Assembly (NCBI GenBank): GCA_016647705.1 | Contig: CM028327.1 | Location: 44,657,114 to 44,721,113 of the forward strand | Length of the DNA stretch: 64,000 nt | From: Eucommia ulmoides | Taxonomy: Eukaryota; Streptophyta; Magnoliopsida; Garryales; Eucommiaceae | Direction: 5' to 3' | Shown: in pieces, positions 9,749 to 21,463 of the stretch | Layout of the letters: every line of letters begins with the position of its first letter | Position numbering within the stretch: position 1 is the first letter of the stretch | Notes under the pieces: model-generated | The model's input: only the letters and a program-made list of their open reading frames with translations | Told to the model about the DNA's origin: nothing | Databases searched by the model: none | Translations under genes and position numbers: made by a program

Positions 9749-12508
9749 ATGGATGAAGAAGACGAGGGAGTAGAGGAGTACCTGTTCAAGGTAGTAATCA
9801 TCGGGGACTCGGCGGTAGGAAAATCGAACCTGCTCTCGCGTTACGCTCGGAACGAGTTCAACATCCACTCCAAGGCCACCATTGGCGTCGAATTTCAGAC
9901 TCAGAGCATGGAGATCGACGGCAAGGAAGTTAAGGCTCAGATTTGGGACACCGCCGGACAAGAGCGGTTTCGTGCCGTCACCTCCGCGTACTACCGCGGT
10001 GCCGTCGGTGCTCTCATTGTCTACGATATCAGCCGCCGCACCACCTTCGATAGCATCCCGCGGTGGCTCGATGAGCTCAAAAGTGAGTATCGTTGGATTT
10101 TGGGTTTACTATTTAACCTAAATTTGATTGTTGAGTGTTTCGCATGATGAATTTGGGCTGATTGGTGGGTTTGATGATTGGAAACTGTAGATCTGAAGGA
10201 TGTGATGGTGATATATTGTGTTATGTTTGGGATTAGACAACATAATCACTGGTATTAATACTGTTACTTCAAACAATGAATTTACTGTAGCCATATAAGA
10301 ACTTGGTGGCATGAATGGCACATTTTATTGTTGACTTGGACTACTAATCAATCATTCATGGTTTAGAATCTTTAGATTGAGTAAAATAAATGAAAATTTA
10401 GAGGGAAAAAAACAAAAGAAGTATGAACATACTGTGAAGTCTAATGGTCTATGCAATGTAATGCTCATTGAAAATATGCCCATTGATCCTTATTAACTAT
10501 TGATAGATTTTGGCCTATAACTTTTTTTAAATCGAGATATCGGGATATGTAACGGTAACGGTCGCGGTGTAACGGTATTGGGAGTATCGGTGGCCTATCC
10601 GTAACGAGAATCGGCTGTAATGGTCATGAATTTTTTAAAATCACCAGAAAAACTTCAAAAACTCAATAGATGTAATTGTTCTACTCATCTAATCCTCAAT
10701 AAACACATCCTAATAGACATTATGACATTTAAATATATATACAACACATTTAAAATATAAAGACGAAAAATAGAAATTAAGAATTGTAGTACTAAACAAT
10801 CTAAAAGAATAAGAGGATGCGCAATATTTAATGAAAATATATTACACAAACATAATAAAACTATAAAAGAGAAAACCAAATATAGGCAAAAAGTTTGTAG
10901 GACTGAAATTAAACCCAATATGAGCAGAAATTTAAAATATATATATTACTTATAGATCTGCCCTTAGTGGAGAAATCCCATTGTTTTAATTAAGAAATTT
11001 CGCTAGAAATGCTTGGATCTGTCTGGAAATGGAATGGAGGGCTTGAAAATAGAGTGGAGGAGGGATGGATAGCCTTGGATCTGGCTGAAACTTGAATGGT
11101 TGGGTTGGAGGACAAATGGAAAAGGGCTGAGTGTGAGGAGAAAAGTGAGCAAAAACAATCGTCTAAACATAAATATGCTTAGTTGGCCGTAACGGTCCGT
11201 AATGCCCCATAACGGCTATTACGCATTTTATCCATTACTGGTCATTACGGGTGTGAATCTGTTTGCAACCGATTTATCAGCCTGTAATAGTAATGGAGGG
11301 CCAAAAATACATTACGTATCGGCCGTTACGTGGCATAACGGCCGATAATTATCCCTGGTATTGATTTCAAAGGCAGAGCTATAGCTTCAAGATCTTTAGA
11401 TAAAATGGTTATGGAAAATAAGAAAGCATACGAAAATCATGGATTATTCTTGGGATTTACATTATTTTTCCTTAAAATGGTTATATTTGTAATAAGATTC
11501 AATTAAATGGTTATTAGTTTTGACTCAGATGCACTATTTCTACACAGTGGCGGAGCTATATAGGGACCAAGATGGACGCAATTCCCCCCCCTCAATGTTT
11601 GAAACTTGGCACTTTTGCCCTTATATTTTTAAGAAAAATAAACTAAAACCCTTGAAATTTAAGTCCCCTCTCATTTATTTAAATATCTAGTAAACATCTA
11701 AACAATTTGTTTGACCCCCCCACCCCCAACCCCACCCCTGATCAAGTTTCTGGATCAGCCGTTGCGTCTACATAACCATTTGATTTCCCCAGATTTGTAC
11801 AATTATTGGTACCTCATTCTTTTAAGGGTATTTCGGTGGCATTGTTTTTGTTGATTTCTTGAGCACTACTCTGTTGTTCTCCATTTTGCTTCCACATTTT
11901 CTTCTTATGCCCATTTCGTATGAGTCTCAAATCACAGTATGCAAATCCAAAAATCAATGGATTTGAGTTTCAAGGCCTCCAAATTTTCCACTAAGTTAGC
12001 GGTTGGAAGTACTGAATTCAAGCCATGAAATTGAAATTGGAAACAAACCTATGTATTTTTTTTTTAGCTTTTTACGTGCGTTCATTTTTATTCCAATTCC
12101 ATGCAACCAAACGCAATCTAAACGGGTGTTTAATTTGGAATTTGAAACCCGTTTTTTGATCTTAAAACAAAAAATTATGGTGCAGCCCATTCTGATACTA
12201 CTGTTGCAAGAATGCTGGTGGGGAACAAACGTGATTTGGAAAATATAAGGGCAGTAACAGTTGAGGAAGGCAAAACCCTAGCGGAATCAGAAGGTTTGTT
12301 CTTCATGGAGACGTCGGCGCTGGATTCAACCAATGTCAGAAAGGCTTTTGAGATCGTTACTCGCGAGATCTACAGCAATATCAGCAGGAAGGTTTTGAAT
12401 TCAGATTCTTACAAGGCTGAGTTATCAGTCAACAGGGTTACGCTCATTAATGACGGCAATGATGGGCAGAAGCAAAATCAGAGCTACTCCTCTTGCTGTT
12501 CCAGGTGA
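9749..12508 (+). CDS. RABA5: RABA5-clade Rab GTPase (two exons)
   Basis: Small GTPase of the Rab11-like RABA group, which works in trans-Golgi/endosomal vesicle traffic. Exon 1 is 9749-10082, exon 2 is 12186-12508. The intron begins GTGAGT, ends GCAG, and splits a Thr codon (phase 1), giving 218 aa. Visible motifs: P-loop GDSAVGKS (19-26), effector Thr44 in [16 protein letters not shown] (66-72), NKRD (125-128) and ETSA (153-156). The C-terminus SCCSR carries the two cysteines for geranylgeranylation. Length and wording fit Arabidopsis RABA5c/d as I recall them; the exact paralogue is not decided. The start ATG follows a CT-rich leader (9661-9690). An AATAAA lies at 12664-12669. The 2.1-kb intron holds transposon insertions. 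Exons are much more GC-rich than the surroundings. No disabling change was seen. Confidence 0.95.
10510..11360. mobile_element. Possible transposon in the Rab intron
   Basis: Both ends are rich in copies of 'gtaacgg' or 'ccgttac': left 10545-10620, right 11180-11350, in largely opposite orientation. The middle is AT-rich. Dense clusters of such words near both ends are typical of subterminal repeats in DNA transposons. I could not settle exact termini or a target duplication. Confidence 0.4.
11545..11764. mobile_element. hAT-type MITE in the Rab intron
   Basis: It begins 'cagtggcggagc' and ends 'ggatcagccgttg', a decayed complement of the start. The flanks are tttctaca (11537-11544) and cgtctaca (11765-11772), 6 of 8 bases alike, as expected for an old 8-bp hAT target duplication. 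It is 220 bp and non-coding. The 'CAGTGGCGGA' end is common among plant hAT MITEs. Confidence 0.65.
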
Positions 12509-12841
12509 CTGTCTACTTATTTCTCAATTTTTAAAATATTTGTGTTTTTTTTTTCTTCTCCAAAACTGTTTGCTTTGCTGTGTCTGTTATATGATTTGTT
12601 ATTTAATGAGTATTTATGTCTTGAATTTAGAAACGGAATTGTTGTCATTGATTAAAGGAAGCAAATAAAATCATGTTCTTTGATTATTACATAGATATGG
12701 TCCCATCTTTTGCCTGTCTGTAGACCAAGAGGTCCTTATTCTGATTTGACGACTTTAGTAAATCTAGCATATCAACCACAGGATTGCCAACTCATTGCCA
12801 ATAGTGTTGGTGGAGGGTGGGGGTAGGGGAACTAGTGGATT

Positions 12842-13312
12842 GATCTTGAAATTAGTCAATTTTGTTCATTTAGTTAACATGAATTAGATTGAATCTATAG
12901 AGGCAATATTAATTATATATTTGATGCGGTGCTGGTTGGGGGCAGTCTGGCGAATGATTAATGCTTGGTGATTAGACACCGGAGGCCTGATGTCTGACTA
13001 TTGGCGATCGGAGTAGGGTGACCGGCGGTGTACTAGCTGGAATCTGAAGACCGAAATTGGGCGTAATAGTTAATGATCTTGAAACTAGTCAATTTTGTTC
13101 ATTTAGTTAACATTAACTAGATTGAATCTATCAAGGTAATATTTATTATATATGAATTTGTATTTGATGCGTTGTTGGTTTGGGGCAGTCTGGGCACTAT
13201 TAGATGTTTGGTGATTAGAGACCGGAGGCCTGATGTTTGGCTATTGGCGGTTGGAGTAGGGTGGCTGACGGTGTGCTAGACAGAATCCAACGACTGAAGA
13301 GTCCTGTAATAG
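12842..13312. repeat. Two-copy tandem repeat, 233-bp period
   Basis: The segment from 12842 ('gatcttgaa...') recurs from 13075 with the same order of landmarks: 'agtcaattttgttcattta', 'gattgaatctat', 'ggggcagtctgg', 'accggaggcctgatgt' and 'ggagtagggtg'. Copies differ by scattered substitutions and a small insertion in the second. It lies between the 3' ends of the Rab and pirin genes. Non-coding. Confidence 0.85.
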
Positions 13313-13586
13313 GTAATAGTTAATGTTAACTAAGCTGTCATAGTTAGTGTTAAATGTTGCATTGTGGGTGGAGGGTCACCCATAAATGATTAATTACCCA
13401 ACTCACAAGAAAAGGCCTAACCCCACCAGCCACCACCTACTCCTTTTTTCAAACCTCCATCAAATTTTAAAACCACATATTATTCAAAAATATTCTTAAA
13501 ATTTAACCAAAAAAATAAAATAAAAGAAAATCAACTTCTAAATGATAAAAACAATGACCCAAAAAGAATTTAAAAAAAAGAAGAGG

Positions 13587-13975
13587 TTTTGACACTTTGT
13601 ATCCCTGAAGTTTGACCAAAAATGTCACTTTGGTCCCATATTTTTAATTTGAATATATAGTTCCTTAAAGTTTCTTAATCATCCCCGCTACAATCCAAGT
13701 CATTATCCCCATTACAATTTTGGATGAAAAAAGTCACAAGTCATTTACCTTAGGCTTTGTGAACAATTTTAGCCTCTTCTTCCCCCTCTATAAAGTCTCC
13801 TTGAAAATAGTTTGAGTGTACGGAAATTGATTGTTTGTTAGTTAAAATTCCTATGGAGTTCTTGAGTTGGACTAAGTGGAATGATTCCGCAATTTCAGGG
13901 TATGTGTTCAAATTGCAACTAAGAGGACCAAAGTGAAATAATGGTCAAACTTCAGGAGTACAAAGTGTAAAAAAC
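13587..13975. mobile_element. TIR element between the Rab and pirin genes
   Basis: The left end 'gacactttgtatccctgaag' plus 'tttgacca' is matched on the opposite strand at the right end, which reads 'tggtcaaacttcagg' then 'agtacaaagtgt'. The arms continue with 'cactttggtcc' against 'ggaccaaagtg'. The terminal inverted repeat is over 40 bp with mismatches. The interior of about 390 bp has no frame, so it is a non-autonomous element. Confidence 0.68.
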
Positions 13976-14260
13976 TCAAACAAAATTACTAATACAAATA
14001 AAGATAAACCAAGAAAAAGCAAAGCTTGTTCATCATAAGTGCAGCAGCTTTTTGAGACCTTCTAGAAGCTTTTTTCTCCTCTCAAATCTTCCTTTCAATC
14101 TTCCATTTGATTGGATTGATAGTGATAGATAAAAGATTATGAAGTTAGGCAGCGTTTGGTGGCACGGAATTCAAGTTTCGGAATTGGAATAGGAAATAAA
14201 CCTTTTTTTTTTTTTTTAGATTTTTAGGTGCATTCATTTGCCCAAAAAAAATATATATTA

Positions 14261-16524
14261 TTAGCCGAGTTGAGATCTCCAGTACTTAGCCATCTCGAAC
14301 CCATTCTTGCTGTAATGATAGTCTTCGATCGTCTGATCGATCTCGGCCTGTGTGTTCATCACAAATGGCCCGTACTGAACCACGGGCTCCCCGATCGGTT
14401 CCCCTCCGATCAAAACGAATCGCAATGTCTTCGGGCCTCGGTTCCACACACTGAGCCCGTCTCCAGGGCCCAGAACGAGTATGTGGTGGGGCCCCACGGG
14501 CTGCGGGCTTGACGGGCCGAACACGCCCTCCCCCTCTATAACGTACACGAAGGCGTTCCAGTCTTCTGGAATGTTCTGGTGGTGGTGGGCCCGGGGTTTT
14601 AGGGTGAAGTCTAGGTACATTGTCGGAGTTCTGGTGTAGACCGGTGACTGAACTCCCATTGATTCTCCGGCGATTACTCTTACTTCAACGCCATCTTTTT
14701 CCGCTCTTCCGATCTCTTCGCTTAGGAGTTCTTGGTATCTCGGTTCAATCCTACGTTTTTCGGGTTTTTTAAGGCCCTGTTTGGTTAGGAATTCGGAAAC
14801 AGTTGTTTGAAAAAAATAAAATTGAAAATAATTTTTGAAAATTTTGGAAACCTGTTTGGTTTGGTTATTTGTAATATCTATATATATCGATCTATATATA
14901 TACATAACTATAAATTTGTTTTTTGAGTTGTGTTGTTGAAAGAGAAATAAACCAGTTTTCCTTTTTGTTTTCAAAAACAGAGAATCTGTAATTGAGAACG
15001 AAACCAAACAGCCCCTTAGGGTTAAAACTTGTGTCGCCGTTGGTTTAGTGTTTACTGTTCTCAGATTTCTGCTGTTGTTCTAAAAAATCTGGGAACAGAA
15101 ACAGAAATTTGATAAAAACATTTGTTTCAGTCCTGTTCTGGGATTATCAAATCAAATGGGAACTAGCAAAATTGTTAGTATAATATTGCTGTTTCTGTTC
15201 CAAGTTTTATTGGGAACAGAAACAGTAAAACAAAGGCTGTAGTAAGTAGTAGGGAGTAATAAATAATTACATTTTTTCCTTGGAGGAGAGATTGATCCAG
15301 AGTTGCAATCCCCTTTGTGTTCCTTCTCCTGCTGGCATTTCTGAATGAATTATCCCTCTTCCTGCTGTCATCCACTGCTCGTGTTCATGTAGAGAGAGAG
15401 AGTAGAGAGAGAAACAGTAGAGAGACAATATTGTCAAATGAACCTAAGCTGGTGTTCTTTTAGGTGGCGTTTGGTAAGTGATTCTGCTTTTCTGTTTCTA
15501 TTTTCAATAAATTGGGATGGGAATTTTGTTTCCGTTCTGGAGTATTCCGGAGAATAAAAACGTGTTAGGTAATGACAGTTGTCCTGAAATTGTCTCTTTT
15601 AATTTATGAGAACAATGATAAAAACAAGTTTGGTTGCAACATTTTTTTATCTTTAAATGCATGGTGGCCGACGTGGTGATAGTGACCGACAGAGTGGTAG
15701 TGGGAATAACTTTTTAGGAGTGAATGGGAATCAATACTTCTTTTGTTTCTCAAATTTTTAAGGAATTTACGAATTACTTTCAAAATTTGGGAACAAAACG
15801 TGTTCATCAAACGCGAATTTGAATATTATTCTCAAAATTTTGGAGTGAGAACACAAATCAGGAAACAGAAACAGTAAAACAAGCAGGATTTAATTTTTTT
15901 AATTTTAATTTTAATTTTTTTTAAATAAATGAAAATATATACCTGGACATCACCAGTTTGGATTGTGCCCTTATGCCCTGCAAAGTCTTGATGAGTGAAA
16001 GCTCCCTGAAATTACCAATTTCACCCATTAAAAATTAAATCTTCCCATAAAAGCCCCCATTATTTTTTTATTTTTTTTACTTTTTTAAATATCAAAGAGC
16101 TTATTTAATTAATTTAATTCAAAATTATACCTGTAACATGTATGTAACAGTCTCGAAACCTGCAATAAAGTGGAAAAGAATAAATAAATTAAGGGTGAAA
16201 ATAAATAAATAAATAATAAATAAATTTAGATTATATATATATATAAAAAAAAAAAGGAAAATAATTTGAGGGACCTCTGTGTGGATGATCAGGGAATCCA
16301 GCAGGAGGTGAGACTGCAAGAATAAATAAAATTAAAATGAAATAAATAAATAATGTGATTCTCTTTTGTTCTTAAATTTTTTAAATAAATATTTGAGGAC
16401 ACAGCAAAAATATTTTTATTTTTAATAAAATAAAAGTGATAAATAAAAAATGGGTTCTTCTTAATTTTTTAAAATAAAAAATTGAAAATTAAATAAAATT
16501 ATGTTCAATGTTTTTCTCAAATTT

Positions 16525-16561
<37 letters not shown>

Positions 16562-17378
16562 AAGAAAGAAAGCGCCCCACCTGAAAAAGGGCATGACTTT
16601 TAAAAAATCTTATTGTGGGCCAAAATATTCTGAGATTAATGGGCATAAACTTACTTGCTAAATACGTTTTTGTTCTTAAATATTCTCAAAATTTAATAAG
16701 TAATTCCAAAATTCTTTAAGAAATTGAGAAACAAAAAAATATTGATTCATATTCACTTCCACAAAATTATTCTTAATTTATTTCATGAAAATAAATATTG
16801 AGAACCACCACCACTACACCGAACTACCACCACACCAACGTACATCTTCATGTTCTTCCTTCATCTCCACGCAATTTTTTTTAATCATAAAAATGTCTTA
16901 AGAATAATTATCGTGAACAAATGCAATTTTGTTCTCAAAATACTAGAACAGAAACAAAATTTTCAACATTACATACCAGCAAACTCATCCAACATGAGGA
17001 ACGGATCCAAATACTTCAATTCTGACCTGAAAAAAATAAATAAATAAATAAATACATTTTCAGCCCCCCAAAAACCTGAAAATTATACCCATTTGAAAAA
17101 AAATAAAAATAATACCTTCCAATGCTTCTTCTTACAACAGCGCCATCGCCTTCTCTTTGAGGTTTGGCCAACAATTTCTTCACCACCATTCTCGGCCTGC
17201 TAAAACCAGAGCTTTCATCCGACGACGTCGACATCTTGATTCTTCTCACAGATTGATCAACCTTAATCCTTGTTCTAATATTTTCCGACGATGTTTTTAA
17301 GGTTGTCGGATTTAAATTCGACAGTGATTTCTGAATAACAGCTCTCATAAAAGCTCTGTTCTTTGATCTTACAAACAC
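14261..17378 (-). CDS. PRN: Pirin-like protein (seven exons)
   Basis: Pirins are bicupin metalloproteins; plant members are linked to transcription control, stress and quercetin oxidation. Exons, in transcript order: 17116-17378, 16977-17026, 16275-16313, 16131-16159, 15943-16005, 15271-15374 and 14261-14750. All introns are GT-AG and the frame runs through, giving 345 aa. The N-terminal cupin has DHPHRG with His114 and His116, and HSEMP with His158 and Glu160; these match the Fe-binding set of the family. LDPFLMLDEF (94-103) is the usual pirin signature. The C-terminal cupin ends in NTQAEIDQT. The protein is about 50 aa longer at the N-terminus than the Arabidopsis pirin length I recall. That part is Arg/Ser/Thr-rich with almost no acid, so it could be an organelle transit peptide. 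Met11 or Met49 could also start. A TATA-like 'atatttaaag' sits only about 40 bp upstream of Met1, favouring a later start. Confidence 0.93.
14772..15014. mobile_element. Tourist-like MITE in the last pirin intron
   Basis: The termini are 'aggccctgtttggttagg' and the complement of 'gaaccaaacagcccc'. TTA flanks it on both sides (14769-14771 and 15015-15017), the PIF/Harbinger target duplication. It fills about half of intron 6 (14751-15270) and starts only about 21 bp from the acceptor splice site of exon 7 as transcribed. It is 243 bp and non-coding. Confidence 0.75.
15464..15815. mobile_element. Decayed Tourist-like MITE in pirin intron 5
   Basis: It starts 'ggtggcgtttggtaag', the same terminus as the element at 25780. 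Toward 15800-15815 it reads 'catcaaacgcg', a worn complement. It shares the internal words 'gggatgggaattttgtt' and 'tttgtttctcaaatttttaa' with the other copies. The target duplication is not clear, so the limits are approximate. Confidence 0.5.
16529..16559. repeat. Poly(A) run of about 31 in pirin intron 2
   Basis: An uninterrupted A run followed by 'gaaagaaagaaag' lies in the intron 16314-16976. Being transcribed from the minus strand, it would be a poly-U tract in the pre-mRNA. It might be an old retroposed tail or simple slippage. Confidence 0.8.
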
Positions 17379-17384
17379 CCTTCT

Positions 17385-17530
17385 CTCTCTCTCTAACTAC
17401 CTCTCTCTGGGTGCCTTTAAATATGAGTTAAGAGAGAGAATGTAGAGAGGGAGTCTAGAGAGAGAATGTAGAGAGAGAGTCTAGAGAGAGAGAATGTAGA
17501 GAGAGAGTCTAGAGAGAGAGAGAGAAGGAA
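17385..17530. repeat. GA-rich minisatellite upstream of the pirin gene
   Basis: A repeated unit made of 'gagagagagtctagagagag' alternating with 'aatgta' (period about 26-28 bp, three to four copies, 17440-17525). A simple CT run lies at 17382-17407. The tract is immediately upstream of the pirin ATG on the minus strand, so it lies in the promoter or 5' leader. Confidence 0.8.
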
Positions 17531-17539
17531 GGGGGGGTT

Positions 17540-18572
17540 GGTTTGGGTTTAGCACAAGGAAGAAGCAAATGGAGGCGTGGAAGAAGATTGGGAGCAGGGA
17601 CCAATCATGTGATGACGTCATTATTATGTCATCATGATGGAAGCCATTACAATTTTTATTATATCAATTAAAAAATAAATAAAAGTCAAATATGTAAATG
17701 TAGAAGGGGGGTTGAGGTCTTTGTTTGTTGTTTTTTTCCTCAATTTGTTTATTTTTAAAATTTTGGGATTAATGTATTAAAATATATTTAATTATATTTC
17801 TGCTTACGGAGTATTTATCGAATTTCTTACGAATCTTGAGTGCACCATATATCTAAAGATGAAAAAGAAACAAAAACAAAACCAAATGCCGCAACTTTTT
17901 GTTTTTGTTCTCATAAATTAAAAGAAACAATTTCATAATAATGCCACCTATCACCATGAAATTTGGATTTTGGGTGTGTTTGGGTTGGGATATATATATA
18001 TATATATATAGGATTTCTTTTTTAAATATATAATAAAATTAAAAAAATTAAAGAAAAAATTTGTTCGTTCTTTTTTTTTCCCGGCAAATTTTGCACATCA
18101 CTATTCACGTAACCCACAGAGATAGAGTAATTTTTTGAGAAGTTCAAAAATTTCATCAAAAATTCAAAATCACTACACGACATTAAAGTCACTATAATTT
18201 TTTACATGAAAAAATTGCAGTAATTTTGAACTTATGAAAAAAATTCTAAAACGCATGGATTACATGAACAAAAGTTCTAAATTTGTCTAAATGTGTCGAC
18301 ACCAATAACCCTGTATTATTATCAAAGATATTTTTAAAAAAAAAACTCTTTTTTTTCCCAAGAGTGGTTTGCCCAATGATTTTGGTGGCTTGTTGTGTTC
18401 ATACCATGAGAGGAGCAAAATTCATAATTCTAGATTTTTCTCCTTCTTCTTCTTAGAACAACCAACATTGATGTGATTGGAATTTATCACTTTTTTAGGA
18501 ATTTAACTTGATTTTCATTGTGGGTCCTATCTAAATTTGGATAAAAATTTTGATTCACCAATATATAAAAAT

Positions 18573-18621
<49 letters not shown>

Positions 18622-19859
18622 TGCAAATAAAGTTTCTTAGTGCCAATAAATAAAAACTTTTTGGTCCTATCTCATATGTAAAAAAATCACTGTTATAAGA
18701 CTCCATAAAGTGTTGTTTTTATGGGATGGGACCTTTGGGAGAATTTCCCTAAAAATAGGGGCAATGGAAGATACAGGATTGATCAATAATAACTAATTTC
18801 ATGATTTTGTTATTTTTATTTAAATAATTAATTTTCTTAATTATATTTATGTATACTTGCAATGAAAAAAAAAAATAACTACCCAATAAAATCTAAAAAA
18901 AAAAATAAAGATTTTTTTTCATGACCCCAAATTTTGAAATTTACTATTCACTCAATCCATTCGGTATAGTATACTTTTGAAAAGTTCATTAATTATGACA
19001 AAAATTCAAATTCATAGCACGTCGTAAAAGTTAATGTGATACAATAATATAGTAATTTTCATGTAATACAATAATTTTAGACTTTTGGAACAATTATTAT
19101 AACACGTGGACTGTATCGGCAAAAAAATTAATTTTGTGGACAATACAAAAAATATATAAATTTAAATAAAAAAAAATAAAAAAATTCTTCCAATTTGAAA
19201 AGTACACCAAACTTAGGTATGTGAATGTACGATGGTTTATCAATTTTGTTTCTTTCTAATATTGACTTGTATTTGTCCATGAATCTTACCATGGGCAAAA
19301 TTGTCATTTCTTATTTCTTTTCCTTTTTTTTTTTTATTGATACCCCTAAATGACACTAATCATACCTAAGCATTGCGTTTGCCTTTATTTATTTTTTTTA
19401 TTTTTAATTATTATTATTATTATTATGTTTTTTTGGTCAACATCAAAGTTGTGGGTGTCTTTTTATTACCATTCATTTGCATGTTGATCTTATTAATTAA
19501 TTAGTTAATTAATTAATTATGCTTAAAATTAATATGGCCCACAAATTCTTATCTAATTTAGATGATGATCTTTTTAATTTTTATTATTTTTTTGGTGAAT
19601 TTAAATTCTTATGTTAATAATCTCCAACCGATGAGTAAAAAATAAAATAAACTATTTGTAATTATTTTAATTATTTATAACTATTTTTGTATATATTTAT
19701 ATATATTATCTTCTAAATTTTAAAATGAAAATATAATAAGATTATATTTTATTTACATTTTTGGTCATCTATGGCTGCTTTCTATTTGTTCTCATCTTAC
19801 CTCAAAAAGCAAAGCATATGATTTTTTTTAAATAATATTTTTGATAGAGTTTGTCCGAC
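17540..19859. other. Gene-free AT-rich intergenic stretch
   Basis: No coding frame is supported. An (AT)n microsatellite lies at 18579-18618 and ATT repeats near 19410-19425. Two related blocks (about 18085-18300 and 18935-19150) share the words 'tcactattcac', 'aaaagttca' and 'atgtaatacaataatttta'-like sequence; a third relative lies at 27915-28055. They look like dispersed copies of one non-coding transposon. Confidence 0.55.
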
Positions 19860-20240
19860 TTGGTCACCGACCAACCAGTCGACCAGACATACCCTTTAGA
19901 CCACCAAGTAAGTTTTTGCACTTCCGTTGGTTGATCTCAGTTTTTTGTTCATTTGGGTCAGTCTATGAGCTTCTTATAATGGGTTGAAATGCAAGACCCA
20001 GTGGCTTAAACCATGTCATGTGTTTTCCCATTGACCACACGCCAGATTATGCTAATTAATCGAGTTTAGAACCCTAATTTTCACGAGATTAATCTAACTT
20101 CTCTCCTATAAACAGTGGAATAAGTGCATCAACTAAGCAAGACGTTCTTATTTAACACAATTGAACTCTCATTTTTTTTTCCGAGCTCTTACTTTCAATT
20201 CGAAGGGACTTTTGCATTGGAAAATAAAATAAAAAAAAAT
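19860..20240 (+). mobile_element. LTR-like fragment, member of a three-copy family
   Basis: Contains 'ttctctcctataaacagtgg' (TATA-like) followed by 'tgaactctcat' and 'gagctcttactttcaattcg'. The same order is found on the minus strand at about 22800-23470 ('ctcctataaatagtgg', 'gaactcttactctcacgtc') and in the second segmental copy near 60440-60960. TATA placement and repetition suggest an LTR or TRIM-like element. Ends are not resolved. Confidence 0.5.
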
Positions 20241-20590
20241 ACTATTTGCACTCTACCAGAGTCACCTATCTTCTGTCCAGACGGGCTCTAACCCTTCTCA
20301 ATTTTTGAAAAATTATATTTTTATCCTTTATTTAAAAAAAATAAAAAAATCATTTAAAACTTTTAAAATTTCTTATTAACTTTCTCCAATTTATATCATT
20401 TTTTAGGTAGTGGACAATTGTGGAGTACAAATATCACTTCCCTAAAAATAACATGAAAACACTATGAAATCTTCTAGAACATTTAACCCAATCATGGTTG
20501 GCACTCCACAATGTCAATGTGTAGGAAGATTACACAAAAAACAATAATAATAGTATCATCAATTAACAATGGTATCTTGTGCGTTTAAAC

Positions 20591-20592
<2 letters not shown>

Positions 20593-20638
<46 letters not shown>
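20593..20638. repeat. (AT)n microsatellite
   Basis: About 23 uninterrupted AT dinucleotides. It is followed by an LTR-like phrase at 20640-20760 that resembles 5530-5650. Confidence 0.95.
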
Positions 20639-20641
<3 letters not shown>

Positions 20642-21463
20642 GTTTATATCACATCTGATGTTGAAGGAATTGGTGGTTAGATTATAAATATGAGGAAAAA
20701 TCTTTTTAGATTAAAATAGGTTCAAGACCACCTCGTACTGACAGAAGAATTTATGTTAGAACAATTATGTTCCAATAGCCACAAAAAGAGAGACTAGTCG
20801 AAAGAATAGTTGACCAAAATCCTGATATATGAGGAAGAGATTTTTGAGTTGGATGTGAAAGGTATTGCTGGTCTAGTAGTGTAAGAGAAAATCTGAATTC
20901 ATAAACTATCTTGTGAGATTGTGAAATCTCGAAAGATCTGAGAGCACCCTACAATATATTGTATGTGTGTATACTCCAATATCTACTAAGTGGAGTTTAT
21001 GGCTTAAACCATTGGTTTTGACCTTTAGATATGCACTTTGGATATAATGTCAAAGTGATAAAAGCCAAGAATTTGGCTCATTTCTATATTTCAATCCTAT
21101 GGATAGAAACCATTGGATTTATATATTTATATAATAAAAACCACTTCAATTTTTAACACGTGATATATTTTAAACCGTTGAATCAAAATTTAAATTTATT
21201 ATATAAAACATAATACAATTTACGTTATAAGCATTCTGGTTATTAGATGAACACATAAACAAGTAAATATTTTGGACTGTTAGGTCAAGATATTTTTTTT
21301 TTTTTTTTGAGAAATTAGAGTTTATTCTTGTTGCCTTGTCTTTTTTCATTCTCTCGTATGCATCTCTCTCACTCTTGATTCTTTCTTTTAATTTAAATAT
21401 TTAAATTAAAACTCGTGCCTTCACCTACTAGGTTTGCACTAATTTATATAACAAAACATTTAG

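Noticed and set aside
14228..14512. 94-codon plus-strand frame over the last pirin exon
   Set aside because: Shadow of the minus-strand pirin exon.
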